In this document: positions 35,414-47,531 of the stretch, one piece after another
Layout: each line of letters opens with the position of its first letter
Numbering within the stretch: position 1 is the first letter of the stretch
Assembly: GCF_041381155.1 (NCBI RefSeq)
Contig: NC_091142.1
Span: 20,794,362 to 20,858,361, forward strand
Origin: Argopecten irradians
Lineage: Eukaryota; Mollusca; Bivalvia; Pectinida; Pectinidae
Direction: 5' to 3'
Length of the DNA: 64,000 nucleotides
Notes under the pieces: model-generated
What the model was told of the DNA's origin: nothing
Seen by the model: only the letters and a program-made list of their open reading frames with translations
Database searches by the model: none
Translations under genes and position numbers: made by a program

Positions 35414-37523
35414 TCAGAAGTGATTACAGACAATATGGGTTCTGTAGGCTCTGCCATCAACAGGGTCCTCTTGGATACTTTTAGCATCACCCTCACAGTT
35501 ACCATCATCTCCATCTTCATCATCACCATTATCAAGCTGTGGCATGTTCAACAATTTAGCAATGTTATGTAGAATGCCACAAGCTGTGATTAATTTGCAA
35601 ACTCTCTCTGGTCTCAATCTTATCTCTCCATGCAGCACGTGGAACCTTCTCTTCCATTGCCCAATATCTCTTTCCACAATACACCTGGTAGTTTTGTGTG
35701 CACTACAAATGTGAACCATTTGTTTTGATTAAATGTTTTTATTGTAAAATAAATCCTGAATTAAAGCTTGAATTGATTTGCAAAGTCATGTCAGTTTAAT
35801 GTATACACTGTATACAGTGTGCACTTTATAGATATGTAGCAATATAGGTAAATATATCAATAAAATTCAATATTATAGTTCAATTCTGCTAAAATGTGCA
35901 TCAGAACCACCAACTCTCAATTCATTTCATATCATTTAAATATAAGGTTGAAATTTCTATTTTACCAAATTATTGAATTATGATTATAAGTCAGTTGACA
36001 TCTGATCATTTAAGGATACATGTTGTGTATAATATATCTTAAAAGCATAAAAACAAATAAAAATGTCAGCTACAAGTACATGTACAGTGTATACACATTC
36101 ACAATGTACATGTATACAACTATATGTGCATATTTATATCAAAATTAATCTGAAACTATTTCAAACCTTTGCTTGATTTCTTAGATAACATGGTATGAGG
36201 TAGGCTAAAGACACCTACAAAATGATAATGTTTATTAATAATGTGACTTGATTTTTTTTACTGGAAAAAGACTGTTAATTTTAATCTGCCCACTCATAAA
36301 TCAATTAAATTTATTATGAAACATATTAGATAAATGTACTAACAGATATTCTTTTTGAAATGATCAAGCACAACATTAAATTTCATGATCAAATTAATTA
36401 ACAAAATGTGCAATAATTATATACAAAATGTATATATATGCAATATTAAAAATATGGTAATCTAAATTAAACATGTATTGTGATGTGGTGAAACACACCC
36501 TATACATGCATATGGTGTCTGTTATTTTTATAAAAACTTGAAATATTTAGACATGATGAAGTTCTCTATTTTCTATTGGGTTTTTTTCAACTATGATGTT
36601 CAAATATTAGATTATCCCATTCTGAACCCCTCATATTATACAACTAGAGTTAGTTCCCTTTTCGAAAACTCTCCAATGCAATAATAACAGTAGCGCGAGT
36701 GACCGGAGAAGATTGTCAATAAAGGTAGACACAATTTTAGGAACATTTACCTGTTGTACCGAGTCTGTTGTCCGGGTAGTGGGTTGAGGTAGGGTGTCAA
36801 GAGCCAGTTTTTACAAGGATACCCGCTATCGCCAAGTAAGTGACATTTTACCGGCACCATTCTCGCCTCAAATATCCTTGCGAGACCACTTTCACGAAGG
36901 ATTCTCGCGTCGTGTGCTGACCCTGGCCATCTCGCAACTAGGTCTAAAATACGGGAATTTGCATCTACCACAATCTGTACATTGATGGAATGGAAGTTTT
37001 TTCTGTTTACAAATTCTGGCTCGTTGATACTGGGGCTTAAAATACGTATATGTGTACCGTCAATTGCTCAAATAACCCCCGGAAACCTCGCAACTGCATA
37101 AAAATCTGCTTGATGTTTCCTCACAGCCTCAGCAGAAATAGGGAATGAAATGAACTTGGAAACGACTTCCTGGCGGTTTAAAGCATTTGTCACTCTCTGG
37201 ATAACCCGGGATACGGTTGACTGGTCAACATTGAAATTATCGCCACTGCAGAGTTGCATTTTCCCTGTAGCATAGAATCTCAGTGCTATTAACACCTGCA
37301 AATGTGAGGGTAGGCTGTGATTCCGTCCTGTGGCGGGGGCAATATAATCTTTGACAATATCGTTAATAAAAAGGATCCCCTCCCTGTCAAACCTGAACCT
37401 TTGATAAAGTTCAAACCCGTCATAGTTTTGAAGTGGATCCAACCTGTCTCTGAAAATTCTTTCTCTTCTCAATGCCCTTACAAACTGTTGAGGTGGATTA
37501 TTCTGTCCATTAGCAGCGGCCAT
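35414..37523 (-). pseudogene. HARBI1-type DDE transposase, unit 1, one stop codon
   Basis: Two exons on -: 36751-37523 (start ATG 37523) and 35414-35702, with a 1,048-bp intron (donor CAG/GTAAAT, acceptor TTTGTAG), joined in phase 2 to about 353 codons, the usual HARBI1 length. The N-terminal part has the helix-turn-helix (FNVDQSTVSRVIQRVTNAL). The DDE triad is visible as D in AIDGTHIRI, D in LLGDSGYPCK and E in [15 protein letters not shown]. The C-terminus is acidic (DNGDDEDGDD). A single TGA at 37068-37070 replaces the Gly codon just before AIDGTH; both exons are otherwise open. The ERDIG spelling differs from ERAIG in the other units. The enzyme would cut and paste the element using its 3-bp target. 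Confidence 0.92.
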
Positions 37524-38756
37524 TTTGGAAAGATAAGCATCTTGCTTAACGATTTGAGACAGGTAAGGTGGTAAATGGTTAATGTTAAGAATATTCTTAA
37601 GTGTTAAGAAAAATCATGCAAGCCACTTAACAAGATAAGCAATATACTTAGCACAAAAATCAATATGCTTAGCGGAATTTTTAACTTAAGCATATTCTTA
37701 ACCATTTAAGATTTTTTATGCATACGAGTCCAGGTCTCTAGGGCTCCTAGTTATTGTCAAGAAGTCGTTTAAAGATTTTGACCTATTTGACCCCTGTGAC
37801 ATTGAATGACAGTCAAGGTCATTAAATTGAACAAACTTAATAGCCCTTCATTTTAGCATGTTGCAGGCCCAATATGAGTATCCTGGGCCTTTCAGTTCTT
37901 GAGAAGAAATCATTAAAATATTTTAGCCTATTTGACCCCTGTGACCTTAAGTGAAGGTCAAGCTCATTCATTTGAGCAAACTTTGTAGCCTTTCATCTCA
38001 GCATGTCACGAGCCCAAAATCAGGTCTTTAGGCCTCTTATTTATTCATAAGAAGTTGTTTAAAAGATTTTAGCCTATTTGACCCCTTTTTCAATGGAGGT
38101 CAAGGTCATTCATTTGAACAAACTTCGTAGCCCTTCATCTCAGCATGTCACATGCCCAATATCGGTACCCTAGGCCTTCTGCTTCTTGAGAAGAAGTCGT
38201 TTAAAGATTTTAGCCTAATTGACCCCTGTGACCTTAAATGAAGGTCAAACTCATTGATTTGAACAAACTTATTAGCCCGTCATCCCGTCATGCCACAGGC
38301 CCAATATCAGTACCCTGGGCCTATTAGTTATTCACAAGAAGTTGTTTAAAGGATTTTAGCCTATTTGACCCCTGTGACCTTAAATGAAGGTCACGGTCAT
38401 TCATTTGAAGAAACTTGGTAGCCCTTCATCCCAGCATGCCACAGGCCCAATATCAGTACCCTGGGCCTTTTTGTTCTTGAGAAGAAGTTGTTTAAAGATT
38501 TTAGCCTATTTGACCCCTGTGACCTTGAATTGAAGGTCAAGGTCATTCATTTGAACAGACTGGGTAGCCCTTCATCCCAGGAACCTACAGGCCAAATATT
38601 TGTACCCTGGACCTTTCGGTATGAACCCTGGACCTTTAGGTTATTGAAAGTCGTTTGAATGAAAAATATACGGACGGCGCACGGCGGACGCGCACGGCGA
38701 CGGATGCTGCATGATGACAATAGGTCATCCTGACCCTTTGGGTCAGATGACCTAAA

Positions 38757-39222
38757 AAACTGTTGCATATTTACAAATGCTAACTAGCTTCCTTTATTTC
38801 CCATGACCCATGAGTAATTTTCATGTTTTGCCATATTTCCCCCCCCCTAAAAAATCAATGAATAGGCAAAAAAAAAAAAAATGGAAAACATTGTCAATTT
38901 CAAAATATTTATATATGATATACACAAGGTAATATTTCCTCTTTCAAATTTTCACAATTGTGTACCCTTGTAGTTTGTAACTTACAACGCTACCCCCATT
39001 TCATCCAGTGCTACGATGATATTTGACTAATTTCTGAAAACCATGTCGCAAAACAATTTCACATCAATTCATATGTTTTTGTGATATAATATCTGGTTTA
39101 TGTCCGTATGCGATTTTTTTAAGAATTCGGTTCAGATGGGTCGCCTCTTATCATTTATTGCGACGAACTTTACTTCCGGTGTTTGAAAATCCATTCCCAT
39201 TTACGACAGAGACCGCACTATC
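38757..39222. other. Unit tail after the Helentron hairpin
   Basis: Also at 51025-51500 and 63147-63600. Contains a poly-A tract near 38866 and an ETS-consensus-like ACTTCCGGT near 39172 in each unit. No open frame with similarity. Confidence 0.5.
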
Positions 39223-39878
39223 TTTGTGCACCCAAAAAAGAAAAAAAAACTGTATGAGAAGGGAAGAAATTGGCTACACTAAAGTCACCTTTTAATTTTG
39301 GCAATTTGCAACAATGTGTATGTGGTTAGAATTGTGTTCTAGATATTTTTGGTTTTGTTTTTCGAATTCTTATAATATATTGGCATCATCATTCTTTAGA
39401 TACTAACAAAACCATTATGGGATTCTTCAGAAACAATGAATTGATGACATGGGTATAAGGTTACAGTCATTGAGAATAGTGAAACAAGTACATTTGTAGT
39501 TTAAAGCCTATCAGTTATTTCGGAATGCCACGGAATGCTTGTTTGATTTCTTTGAGTCAATTTAGACCAACCAGGATAATCTCCGTATCTGAATGGGTGA
39601 AAATGGTTGCGAATAATAATGGAATGCATGTCGATAGTGTGATTTTTATATCAATTATTGTCTTGGACTATCGTTATTAAAGAGATATTATTTGATATTC
39701 AACCAGGGTGTGGCGATATTACGTCATATGGGCCTCGGCAAAGGCCCTTTTTGTTACCTTTTATTTTTAAATAAGATATGATAACTATTTCAAAGTTTGC
39801 TCTGTGGTAAAAAATAATAGAAATGCATGGATAATGGCTAGACTATATCTTTCAGAAGAACTCAATGTCGGGTTATTG

Positions 39879-40025
39879 TGACGTGACAATTGCAAATGAA
39901 AAATTAAGCGCCAATCAATGTATGGAATATCGTCCTCGACTTGAGAATGAAAATAGTTGAAAAGGAGAATAGTTGAAAAAGCAGAGTATAGAGCCTATAT
40001 AAACTGTTGATAAGAGTTTCACAGC
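39879..40025 (+). promoter_or_regulatory. CRE/CCAAT/TATA promoter candidate, unit 2
   Basis: TGACGTGA near 39879, CCAAT near 39912, TATATAAA at 39996 and the TTTCACAG initiator-like site at 40017-40024. Downstream, CAATT/GTAAGA near 40085 could be the donor of a leader exon, and CAATAAAG follows near 40135. Confidence 0.45.
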
Positions 40026-41884
40026 CGAGTTCTTCATTAGATTTTCCGTCATCCCGGACAGGAATATTTTTTAACAATTTTGCAATTGTAAGATTTTTTT
40101 ACCATTTATTTTCATTGTTTACTTTGGAAAATTCAATAAAGATCAGCACTCTTTATTTTTCCAAAGGTCTTACACTTAAAAGAAAAAAACGTGTTCTTAT
40201 TTCTAAAACCGACATGATAAATGTAGATCAATAAGTTGAATTTGGCAGTATCGCAATTATTTATTCGTTTTCCTTTGTCTTACCAAAATAAAAGATTGCT
40301 TCGAAATACCATAGAAAATAAAAATAAAAAAGCCAACAAGTTATTATTTCATCTGATCAATCTTAATAAGAACAAAACCTCGCTTACTAAAATCCGTTTT
40401 GTTCCGGAAACATGTACTTAAGCAAAAGTACATACTGAGATCAATGAACTGCATGCATGGATGGCTATTTTTTCGTATTTCCGGTTTAACCTGTTCCGGT
40501 TTGTGCGTTACTCCGGTACTGTTCTCCGCTTAGTAAATACTTTTAACTAATGCAAATGCATTAACAGGAGTGATCAAACTTTTCTTTTAAATAATAATAC
40601 TTCTGAAAAGTAAAAGCTATGGAGAGCAGTCAAAATACCCACCAAGCGAACATGAGCACGAGGAATCATGACGTCACATCACGTCAATCAATTTCACGAA
40701 ATCATAGGATTCGCATACGAAGCACCCAAGGCCTGGCCATGGACACATAAAGCAACGTCCGAATCCTAATCTTTGCTATCTATTTTAAATATCAAGTTGT
40801 ATTATGCAAGACAATTATTATATCATATACTACTATAGGTCTACTTAAAAGTTTAAATTTTATTTGTAAATTATGTATTAAAAAAGAAAAGATATGAAAC
40901 AAGTAGAGCTTTGCTTTTTATATGCCTGCTCATATTGTTTTCCTATAATTTTGTAAAGTTGAAGTAAACAACACAAATATTAAATTAGTATCGGTACTCG
41001 GACTGATGATACATTTAAAATAAAAAATGTGAAAATTCGGTTTTCCATCAAGCACAAGGAATACGGATTCGAAATGGAATGTAGGAAAAAAATAGTCTTA
41101 TCTACGATGAGAAAAGATTAAATTAAAACTACAACTGAAATGTTTTCTTTTCTGACAGGTTTTCTTTACAACCAATATAAACAATATTGGTAAGTATATT
41201 TACTTTATTTTGGTTGTTAGTGTTTTCCTGTTTTATTATGCCCTTAAATGATAATGGTCATTTAATGACCGCTTTATGAATGTACTGGGGGATACTAGAT
41301 TCACATTGTCTGTGTATCTGTCTGGTTTAAGGTTGTAATTCATTTACTGTATGTATAGTTTATACTTTTTGAGCCACTTCTTCAAATAATAAAATTGACG
41401 ATTTCGTTGAAAAATAGTTGACAATCACTATACAGCATGGCATTGCAAGGGGAACGTCACAAATGACTTTCAACGTGCCCAAGTAAATAAACATATAGTT
41501 CTGAAATCTAGATTTTAGATTAGATTGCAGTTATATGTATGTGCCCGCAAACGTTTGAGATACAGATATGCGAAATGCTTTAAATAATAGAAAAGTAATA
41601 ATATTGAAGAAGGAAGATCAAGATAGAAAGAGAAAATGTGAAAAAAAACAATTTCGAAAAAGACGTTAGTTCTACGCGCCGGTGCCTCTTATAACCCGTG
41701 CACGTTGACAGTTAGGCAACTTCCGGTGAACGTTGTGCTTGTTTTCCAGTACATCTCGTTTTTTTTCCCTTGATCACTGTTTACTGCCATGGGAATAACA
41801 ACAATTCGAATTTTAGATTCAAAGTATTATTATTTGTTGTCTTTATTTTACATAACTAAAAAATGAAAATAAAAAATATCTAAA

Positions 41885-43218
41885 AAAGCATAAACCCCCA
41901 GTCTCTGATGCATTTTTCCTAAAACTGTGAAGAAGCTAAGTTCTTCTCTTAAATTACCTCTGATTAGACATTGTAATCTGGTAAAATACCTATAAGCTGG
42001 GAACAAAGAAATGTTAATGCTATTTGCAAAGAAAATGGCTCAACAAATATCAAATTATAGACCAATGCCAATCACATCTTGTTTCAGTAAAATCATAGAA
42101 AAAAAACTAATTGTTTTTAAATAATTATACAACATTTAAATTGAAAACAATATTATTACTAAACACCAGTCTGGATTTACACCCGAATAATTCTTCTGTT
42201 TTTTCTCTATATCAATGTTATCATCAATAATATATCCACTAATACACTGTACTAAGCTTTTCGCTGATGACACTTCTGTATACGTAATTATTTATAATAA
42301 ATCTGCACAGGCTGCACAATCCCTCAACTCTGATCTTAATAACGTGAATGGGCAACTACTTGGGACATAAAATTCAACCCAAATAAAATAAAATTTATCA
42401 TATTCTGTAGAAAACAAAACACACATCATCCCTTGTTATCCTTTCAAAATAGCCAAATCACAGACACATCTCCACATCAACACTTAGGACTTATTATTCA
42501 AGACGACATGGAAACAACACATACAGAACAATAATTAATAAAGCTTACAATAAACAAAATATCCTACGCCATATCCAATCTAAAATAAACAGAAAATCAT
42601 TAGTCAAATATAAGAAGGTTATATATTCCAATATTAAAATATGCAGATATTATTTGTGATAATTGTTCACAACAGGCAAACGATCGTCTTGAATCTGTGC
42701 AATTAGGGCAGCTAGGGTAATAACAGGTCTTCGTTCTGGGGTATCAAATGACAAACTATACAACGCATTAGGATGGGAAACACTAATGTTAAAAAGACAC
42801 AAACACAAACAGATCATGATGTACAACATTATGCATGGAAAAACACCTGAATACTTACGACATATCTTAAATCCTCTGATTAATAATCAAAATTTCAAGT
42901 TTTACCCCTTAGACAAACAAGAATTTTGATAGTTTTTTCCTGAAATGTGTCGCAACATTAACACTTCTAATTCCTAACTAATGTTAAAACCTTTAAAAAC
43001 AATTAAATACAGATTTTGTCTCTGATAGTGAATCATTATCAATTTTCAAATCAGAAGGTTTCAGAAGAGCAAATATTATTTTATGTCAACTTCGAAACTC
43101 CTGTAGTAACTTAAACATGGATTTTTACCATGATCATCTTACTAACAGTCCAGCTTGTACTTGCTCTGCTGAAAATGAAACAGTATTTCATTACCTCCTG
43201 GAATGCACCATGTAGTTC
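41885..43218 (+). mobile_element. LINE reverse-transcriptase remnant, unit 2
   Basis: Copy of the unit 1 LINE in the same position and orientation, with the same FADDTSVYV box near 42265 and the same cysteine-rich end. It shares most disabling changes with unit 1, so it was dead before the segment was triplicated. It lacks a short poly-T insertion seen in units 1 and 3 near the 5' end. Confidence 0.85.
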
Positions 43219-44733
43219 TTTATGGTGTAGCTCACATTACGCACATAATTGCTTTCACATTATTCGTGTATTTCATTATTACCCCTTGTTGGCCACTGTA
43301 TAAAGCATAAGCATAACACCGACGACATTTGCTAAAGAATACGAACATTTGATAAAAACACTGCTATATTTGGACGAATAAATCACATATTTCATGTACA
43401 AATTTTAACATATTTAACTCTATATTAAAATTAACATTTTCATTAATTTCTTGCAGCTTAGGCCGTATTACAAATTATTGTTTTTCATTTTATCTTAACC
43501 GATATAAAAGGGTGTCGGATATCTTTTGAATATAGTATGCAATGCCAACAGGTGACATATATTGAGAAAAAACAAAAATGTGAAAATGAAAAAACTATTT
43601 TTTTAATAATGTATTCAAAAACAGCGAAGTGCACATATTTCCAACTTGCTATAAAATTGACATGCTATGAAAATCATAAAACACTGTGAATCATTATTAA
43701 AACGAGACCTGATATATTTGAACACAGAATTTATAAATAATCATCCAGACTAGTCAGGACTATCAATGAGTAGATATATATATTATTTTCGTTTCGAAAT
43801 ACTGCCATCGATTTATGTCATCAGTACAAGTAACCATTCTCAAACTGAATAATTTTTTCGATAAACAAATGATAAAAATAAAAAAAAAAATCCATTAACT
43901 TAAGGTAGTTCCATACTTTTGGCATTGTTCATGCAGATTTTAAATCTGTAAAGAAAAATATGTGTTCTTGAACCATTTCAAATTTTTGAGATATTTGATA
44001 TATGGGATATATCATCCGTGCAAATCTGCTCACCGAATATAGAAAAAATCATAAAATTATGTTTTCTGTAATATTAAGGTAAATTTAGTTTCAGTCCTGT
44101 TGTTTTTGTCCTAAATTTCGAGCGATAAAACAAAAAAAAAAAAAAAACAAGAGGCCCATGGGCCTTAACGGTCATCTGACTATTGGCACAATACAACATA
44201 GTCGTTTAAAGATTTTAAGACATTTTGACACCTGTGATCTTGAATAAGGATCAATGTCATTTTTTTAAACAAATATGGTAGCCCTTCATCCCAGCATGTC
44301 ACAGGCCCAATATCAGGTCTCTAGGGCTCTTATTTATTCACAAAAAAATATTTCAAGATTTTAGCCTATTTGACCCCTGTGATCTTGGATGAAGGTCAAG
44401 GTCATTCATTTGAACAAACTTGGTAGCTCTTCATCCCAGCATGTCCCAGGCCCAATATCAGGACTCGTATGCATAAAAAATCTAAGAATTTTCTTAAGTT
44501 TGTACTTAAGTAAATTTTCAATACACTTAGTTAAGCAAGATGCTTAATTTCTGTTGCATAAATATTCTAAGCATTATGCTTAGCTGTTTTTTGCTAAGCA
44601 TATTGCAAAAATCTTAGATGGCTCGTTGTCAATGGCGAGACATCATGTTTCCCGTACTTTTTGTTTACAAATAATATCACGCGGACAAACACGTGCGCGA
44701 TCGTCGCCTGCTTGACTAGCTTCTCTGAAAAAA

Positions 44734-47333
44734 ATGGCAACGAATAGTGTTGAGACACCAAGCAAAAAGCGGAAACCAAACTGGACGGCAGACGAATGCT
44801 TGCAGCTAACAAAACTTGTTGAAGAGAAGAAGGATGTTATCAGGGCCAAGTTTGGTGCGGGGGTTACGACCCAGAGGAAAAGGGAAGCATGGCAGCGCAT
44901 AACAGATGCCATCAACGCCAGTTCTACTGTCAGACGAAGCGTAGAGGAGGTAGAAAAAAAATGGCACAACCTCCATATGAAGGGGAAGGCAGAGTTGTCT
45001 GACCACCGCAGACAGGCAGTGATGACAGGTAATTACTCGTAGTTCGATCATGATCATTACAGTTGTAGGCATAAGCATCATTACGTTGAATTAGGCCCCT
45101 ATATAGCAGACGACTCGCCTTGATCTGTGATCTGTTGTGCGACAGTCATGACTGGTTAATGCAGTTTAATAACAATTTCATTTCTACTTACTTTACTTTG
45201 AGTGTAAAATCACAACAGATCGTCAAATCTCTGTTAGCCTAATTCTCAACATCTCGATGGGCGGTGCAATGTTTGCTGTGTCGGGTTGTCGTTCTTTGAA
45301 TTGGAATGCTCGATTTACTTTGTCATCTCTATTACGGTACTATTGCAATATATAAGTTTCCGACAACTGAATGAAGTTCCATATGAATACTACATAACCT
45401 GATCATGATTTATAGTAATAATTCAACTATAGACAGTAGCTAAGTTTGCACTTGTTTTGTATTATGTTTTGGCGAGAAACGATGACATACAGACGTAATT
45501 TATATATTGCAAACAGGTCGGAAACAGTAAATCGAATACGCCTAACATCCATAAATAGTATTAGTACCGCCCAATTATGAATATTGATAAGTTAAGACCA
45601 ACCCTCCTACCAATACTGTCCAATAGTATCTTCAACAGTCAATTATATATAAACACAACGACCACTCTTATTTATAATCAAAAACAGAGTTTCCCATATT
45701 TGATTACAGACATCTTCATTTATTGTCATTATACATGTAGATATTTAGATCTATAAATGAACAATACAGATTATGATAAGCTGTTTTTAAAATCATCTGT
45801 ACTACATAACATTATTTTCATTAAGGCTTAGCTTACATCTATTTACTATTGTTAATACAGATTGAGATATACAAGCTTACATGCATTGTCTTATAATTAC
45901 AAATACATGTATCTGTAGTTTTAAGATAAATATTTTTGTTGTTTAAGGAATTAAGATATTTGTATTTTGAAAATGTTGATAAATTAATTTCATTAATTAA
46001 ATTGCAGATCTATACAATCATGTATCTGTAATTTAATTTTGATATCTATAATTTCATTCAGGTATATACTTTTTTTTTAAATGCAGACATATGTAAATGA
46101 GATACCTATACATATGAGATACACAGTGATACATATACATATGAGATACAGATAGATACAGATACATATGAGATACAGATATATGTGAGATACAGACATA
46201 TGTTAATACAGAAACTGAATATAAAAACTCCAACTGGCTTTTCATAATATGTCTTATTTTCTGTAAATCTATTTATTTTCTTCTTGCAATAAACCTGTTT
46301 TTTTCCCAATGGATTATTGCCTGATTATGTCACACTAATAAAATGCCTTGCATATACACAATTGTGTACTTTGTTGATAAAAAATGAAATACAGCTGTAT
46401 AGTAAAAGAAAAAAAGGCCACAGATTCTTTTTCATGTAAATATATTATACAATTACATTTTCTGTACTTATATTCTGATTTCAGTCAAAATTAATATTGA
46501 TAAATGGAATTATAAATGGTAAATAAACAACCTTAAATGCATACATGTACTCAATTTCAGGTGGTGGTCCATCTTCTATGCCCCAGATCAGTCCAATTGC
46601 TGAGGCTGTGGGCAATGTAATTGGCCTGGATAATGTGTCCATTTGTGGCATTGATGGGGCAGTGGACACATCAATGATGATGCTTCTAAACACTGACCCA
46701 GTCTTTCCATCAATCTCAAGGTATTTTATGACAGATTATAGGGCTAGTTGAAAATGTACATGCAAATTACTAGTTCATATCAAGTACAAAATATTTGGAT
46801 CTATCTTTCCAACTCACATATTTGTAAAGGAATTATGGTATTCATTCTGCAAAAGGAAGCTTCAAATATAGCCAAAAATTAAGTTTTGGTGCATTTATTG
46901 TAACTTCAAAAGTAAAAAAAATATCAATGTACATGTATATGTCTATGTACATGTTTCAATGAACATGTATGTATGAAATTTCAAATTTCATGTTTTTTAT
47001 TATTTTTATCATTAATATTTGTTATCATTTATGAATTTATGGCATATATTATCATGAAATGATGTACTACATGTATTGTCAGTTAGCTTTAATCCTTTAA
47101 ATTGTCTTTATAACAGACCCCCATGCAGCACCATAACAACAGAGATCATGCCTTCATGTGCAGCTACCATCTTGCCATCATGCACAGTAGCTTCACCCCT
47201 ACAATCAGATGACAGCACTGCAGGGATCCAGCAACTCAGGAAGCAGAAGCTGCAGCTGGAGATAGAAAATTTGAAATTACAAAACAAACTTCTCACTTTG
47301 AAAATCAAAAGGATAAATGATAATGAATGTTAA
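44734..47333 (+). CDS. Harbinger Myb/SANT-like (NAIF1-like) DNA-binding protein, unit 2, open
   Basis: Exons 44734-45028, 46561-46720 and 47117-47333 join in phases 1 and 2 into 223 codons without a stop. Residues about 10-90 form the trihelical Myb/SANT-like domain with conserved tryptophans (PNWTADE, EAWQRI, KKWHNL). About 98-150 is a Gly/Ser/Pro linker rich in hydrophobics. About 185-220 is a leucine-rich coiled coil (LRKQKLQLEIENLKLQNKLL), likely for dimerisation or transposase contact. Donors are CAG/GTAATT and AAG/GTATTT; acceptors TTTCAG and AACAG. The start ATG lies about 270 bp inside the left terminal repeat, so the terminus probably supplies the promoter. It may be expressed, but its partner transposase in this unit looks broken. 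Confidence 0.9.
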
Positions 47334-47531
47334 TTAAAACTCAAATAATAAATTAATGAAATCTATTGCTTGAGTGTTATTTTGATATAATGCTTGTACA
47401 TTATGTACATAACTCTGCAAATATCATCAGCTGATTTTTAAAAAATAATGATAAAGTACCCGGTAGATTAAAAAAACCCTGGTCAGTTGAAAAAAATAAA
47501 TAAGTAAAAATCAAATAATATTGAGCTTACA

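Larger units (their letters stand above)
32341..37730. mobile_element. PIF/Harbinger transposon, unit 1
   Basis: Terminal inverted repeats GACTCGTATGCATAAAAAAT (32341) and its complement ending 37730 are flanked by CAG target duplications (32338-32340 and 37731-37733). The 5,390-bp element holds two convergent genes, a Myb/SANT-like protein on + and a DDE transposase on -, the standard PIF/Harbinger arrangement. Both ends carry dense GCTTA/TAAGC subterminal motifs. It sits in a Helentron monomer at ATCAG/GTCTCT, and the uninterrupted monomer at about 32186-32200 shows the empty site. Confidence 0.97.
32027..38756 (+). mobile_element. Helentron-like element (HINE type), unit 1, split by Harbinger
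   Basis: The left end ACAAGAGGCCCATGGGCCTT contains a perfect palindrome and is followed by GGTCATCTAAC, a near match (in unit 2 exact) to the complement of the right-end GTCAGATGACC. The right end (38722-38753) is a strong hairpin, AGGTCATC.TGACCC/GGGTCAGATGACCT. The body is a ~145-bp tandem monomer: about two copies left of the Harbinger and six on the right. Subterminal inverted repeats, a 3' hairpin and internal tandem repeats are the hallmarks of Helentron-associated non-autonomous elements, abundant in bivalves. It has no Rep/helicase gene. Confidence 0.75.
27207..39222. repeat. 12-kb tandem unit 1
   Basis: Starts at TTTGTGCACCCAAAAAAG and ends just before the next TTTGTGCA at 39223. 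All three units share the order promoter candidate, LINE remnant, left Helentron arm, Harbinger, right Helentron arm and unique tail. Unit 1 differs from the others by a loss of about 90 bp just downstream of the promoter candidate. Confidence 0.97.

Noticed and set aside
46086-46245. Repetitive SHMYLYLSVSHMY-like protein on the minus strand
   Set aside because: Translation of the intronic minisatellite in the Harbinger Myb-like gene; it is not a gene.
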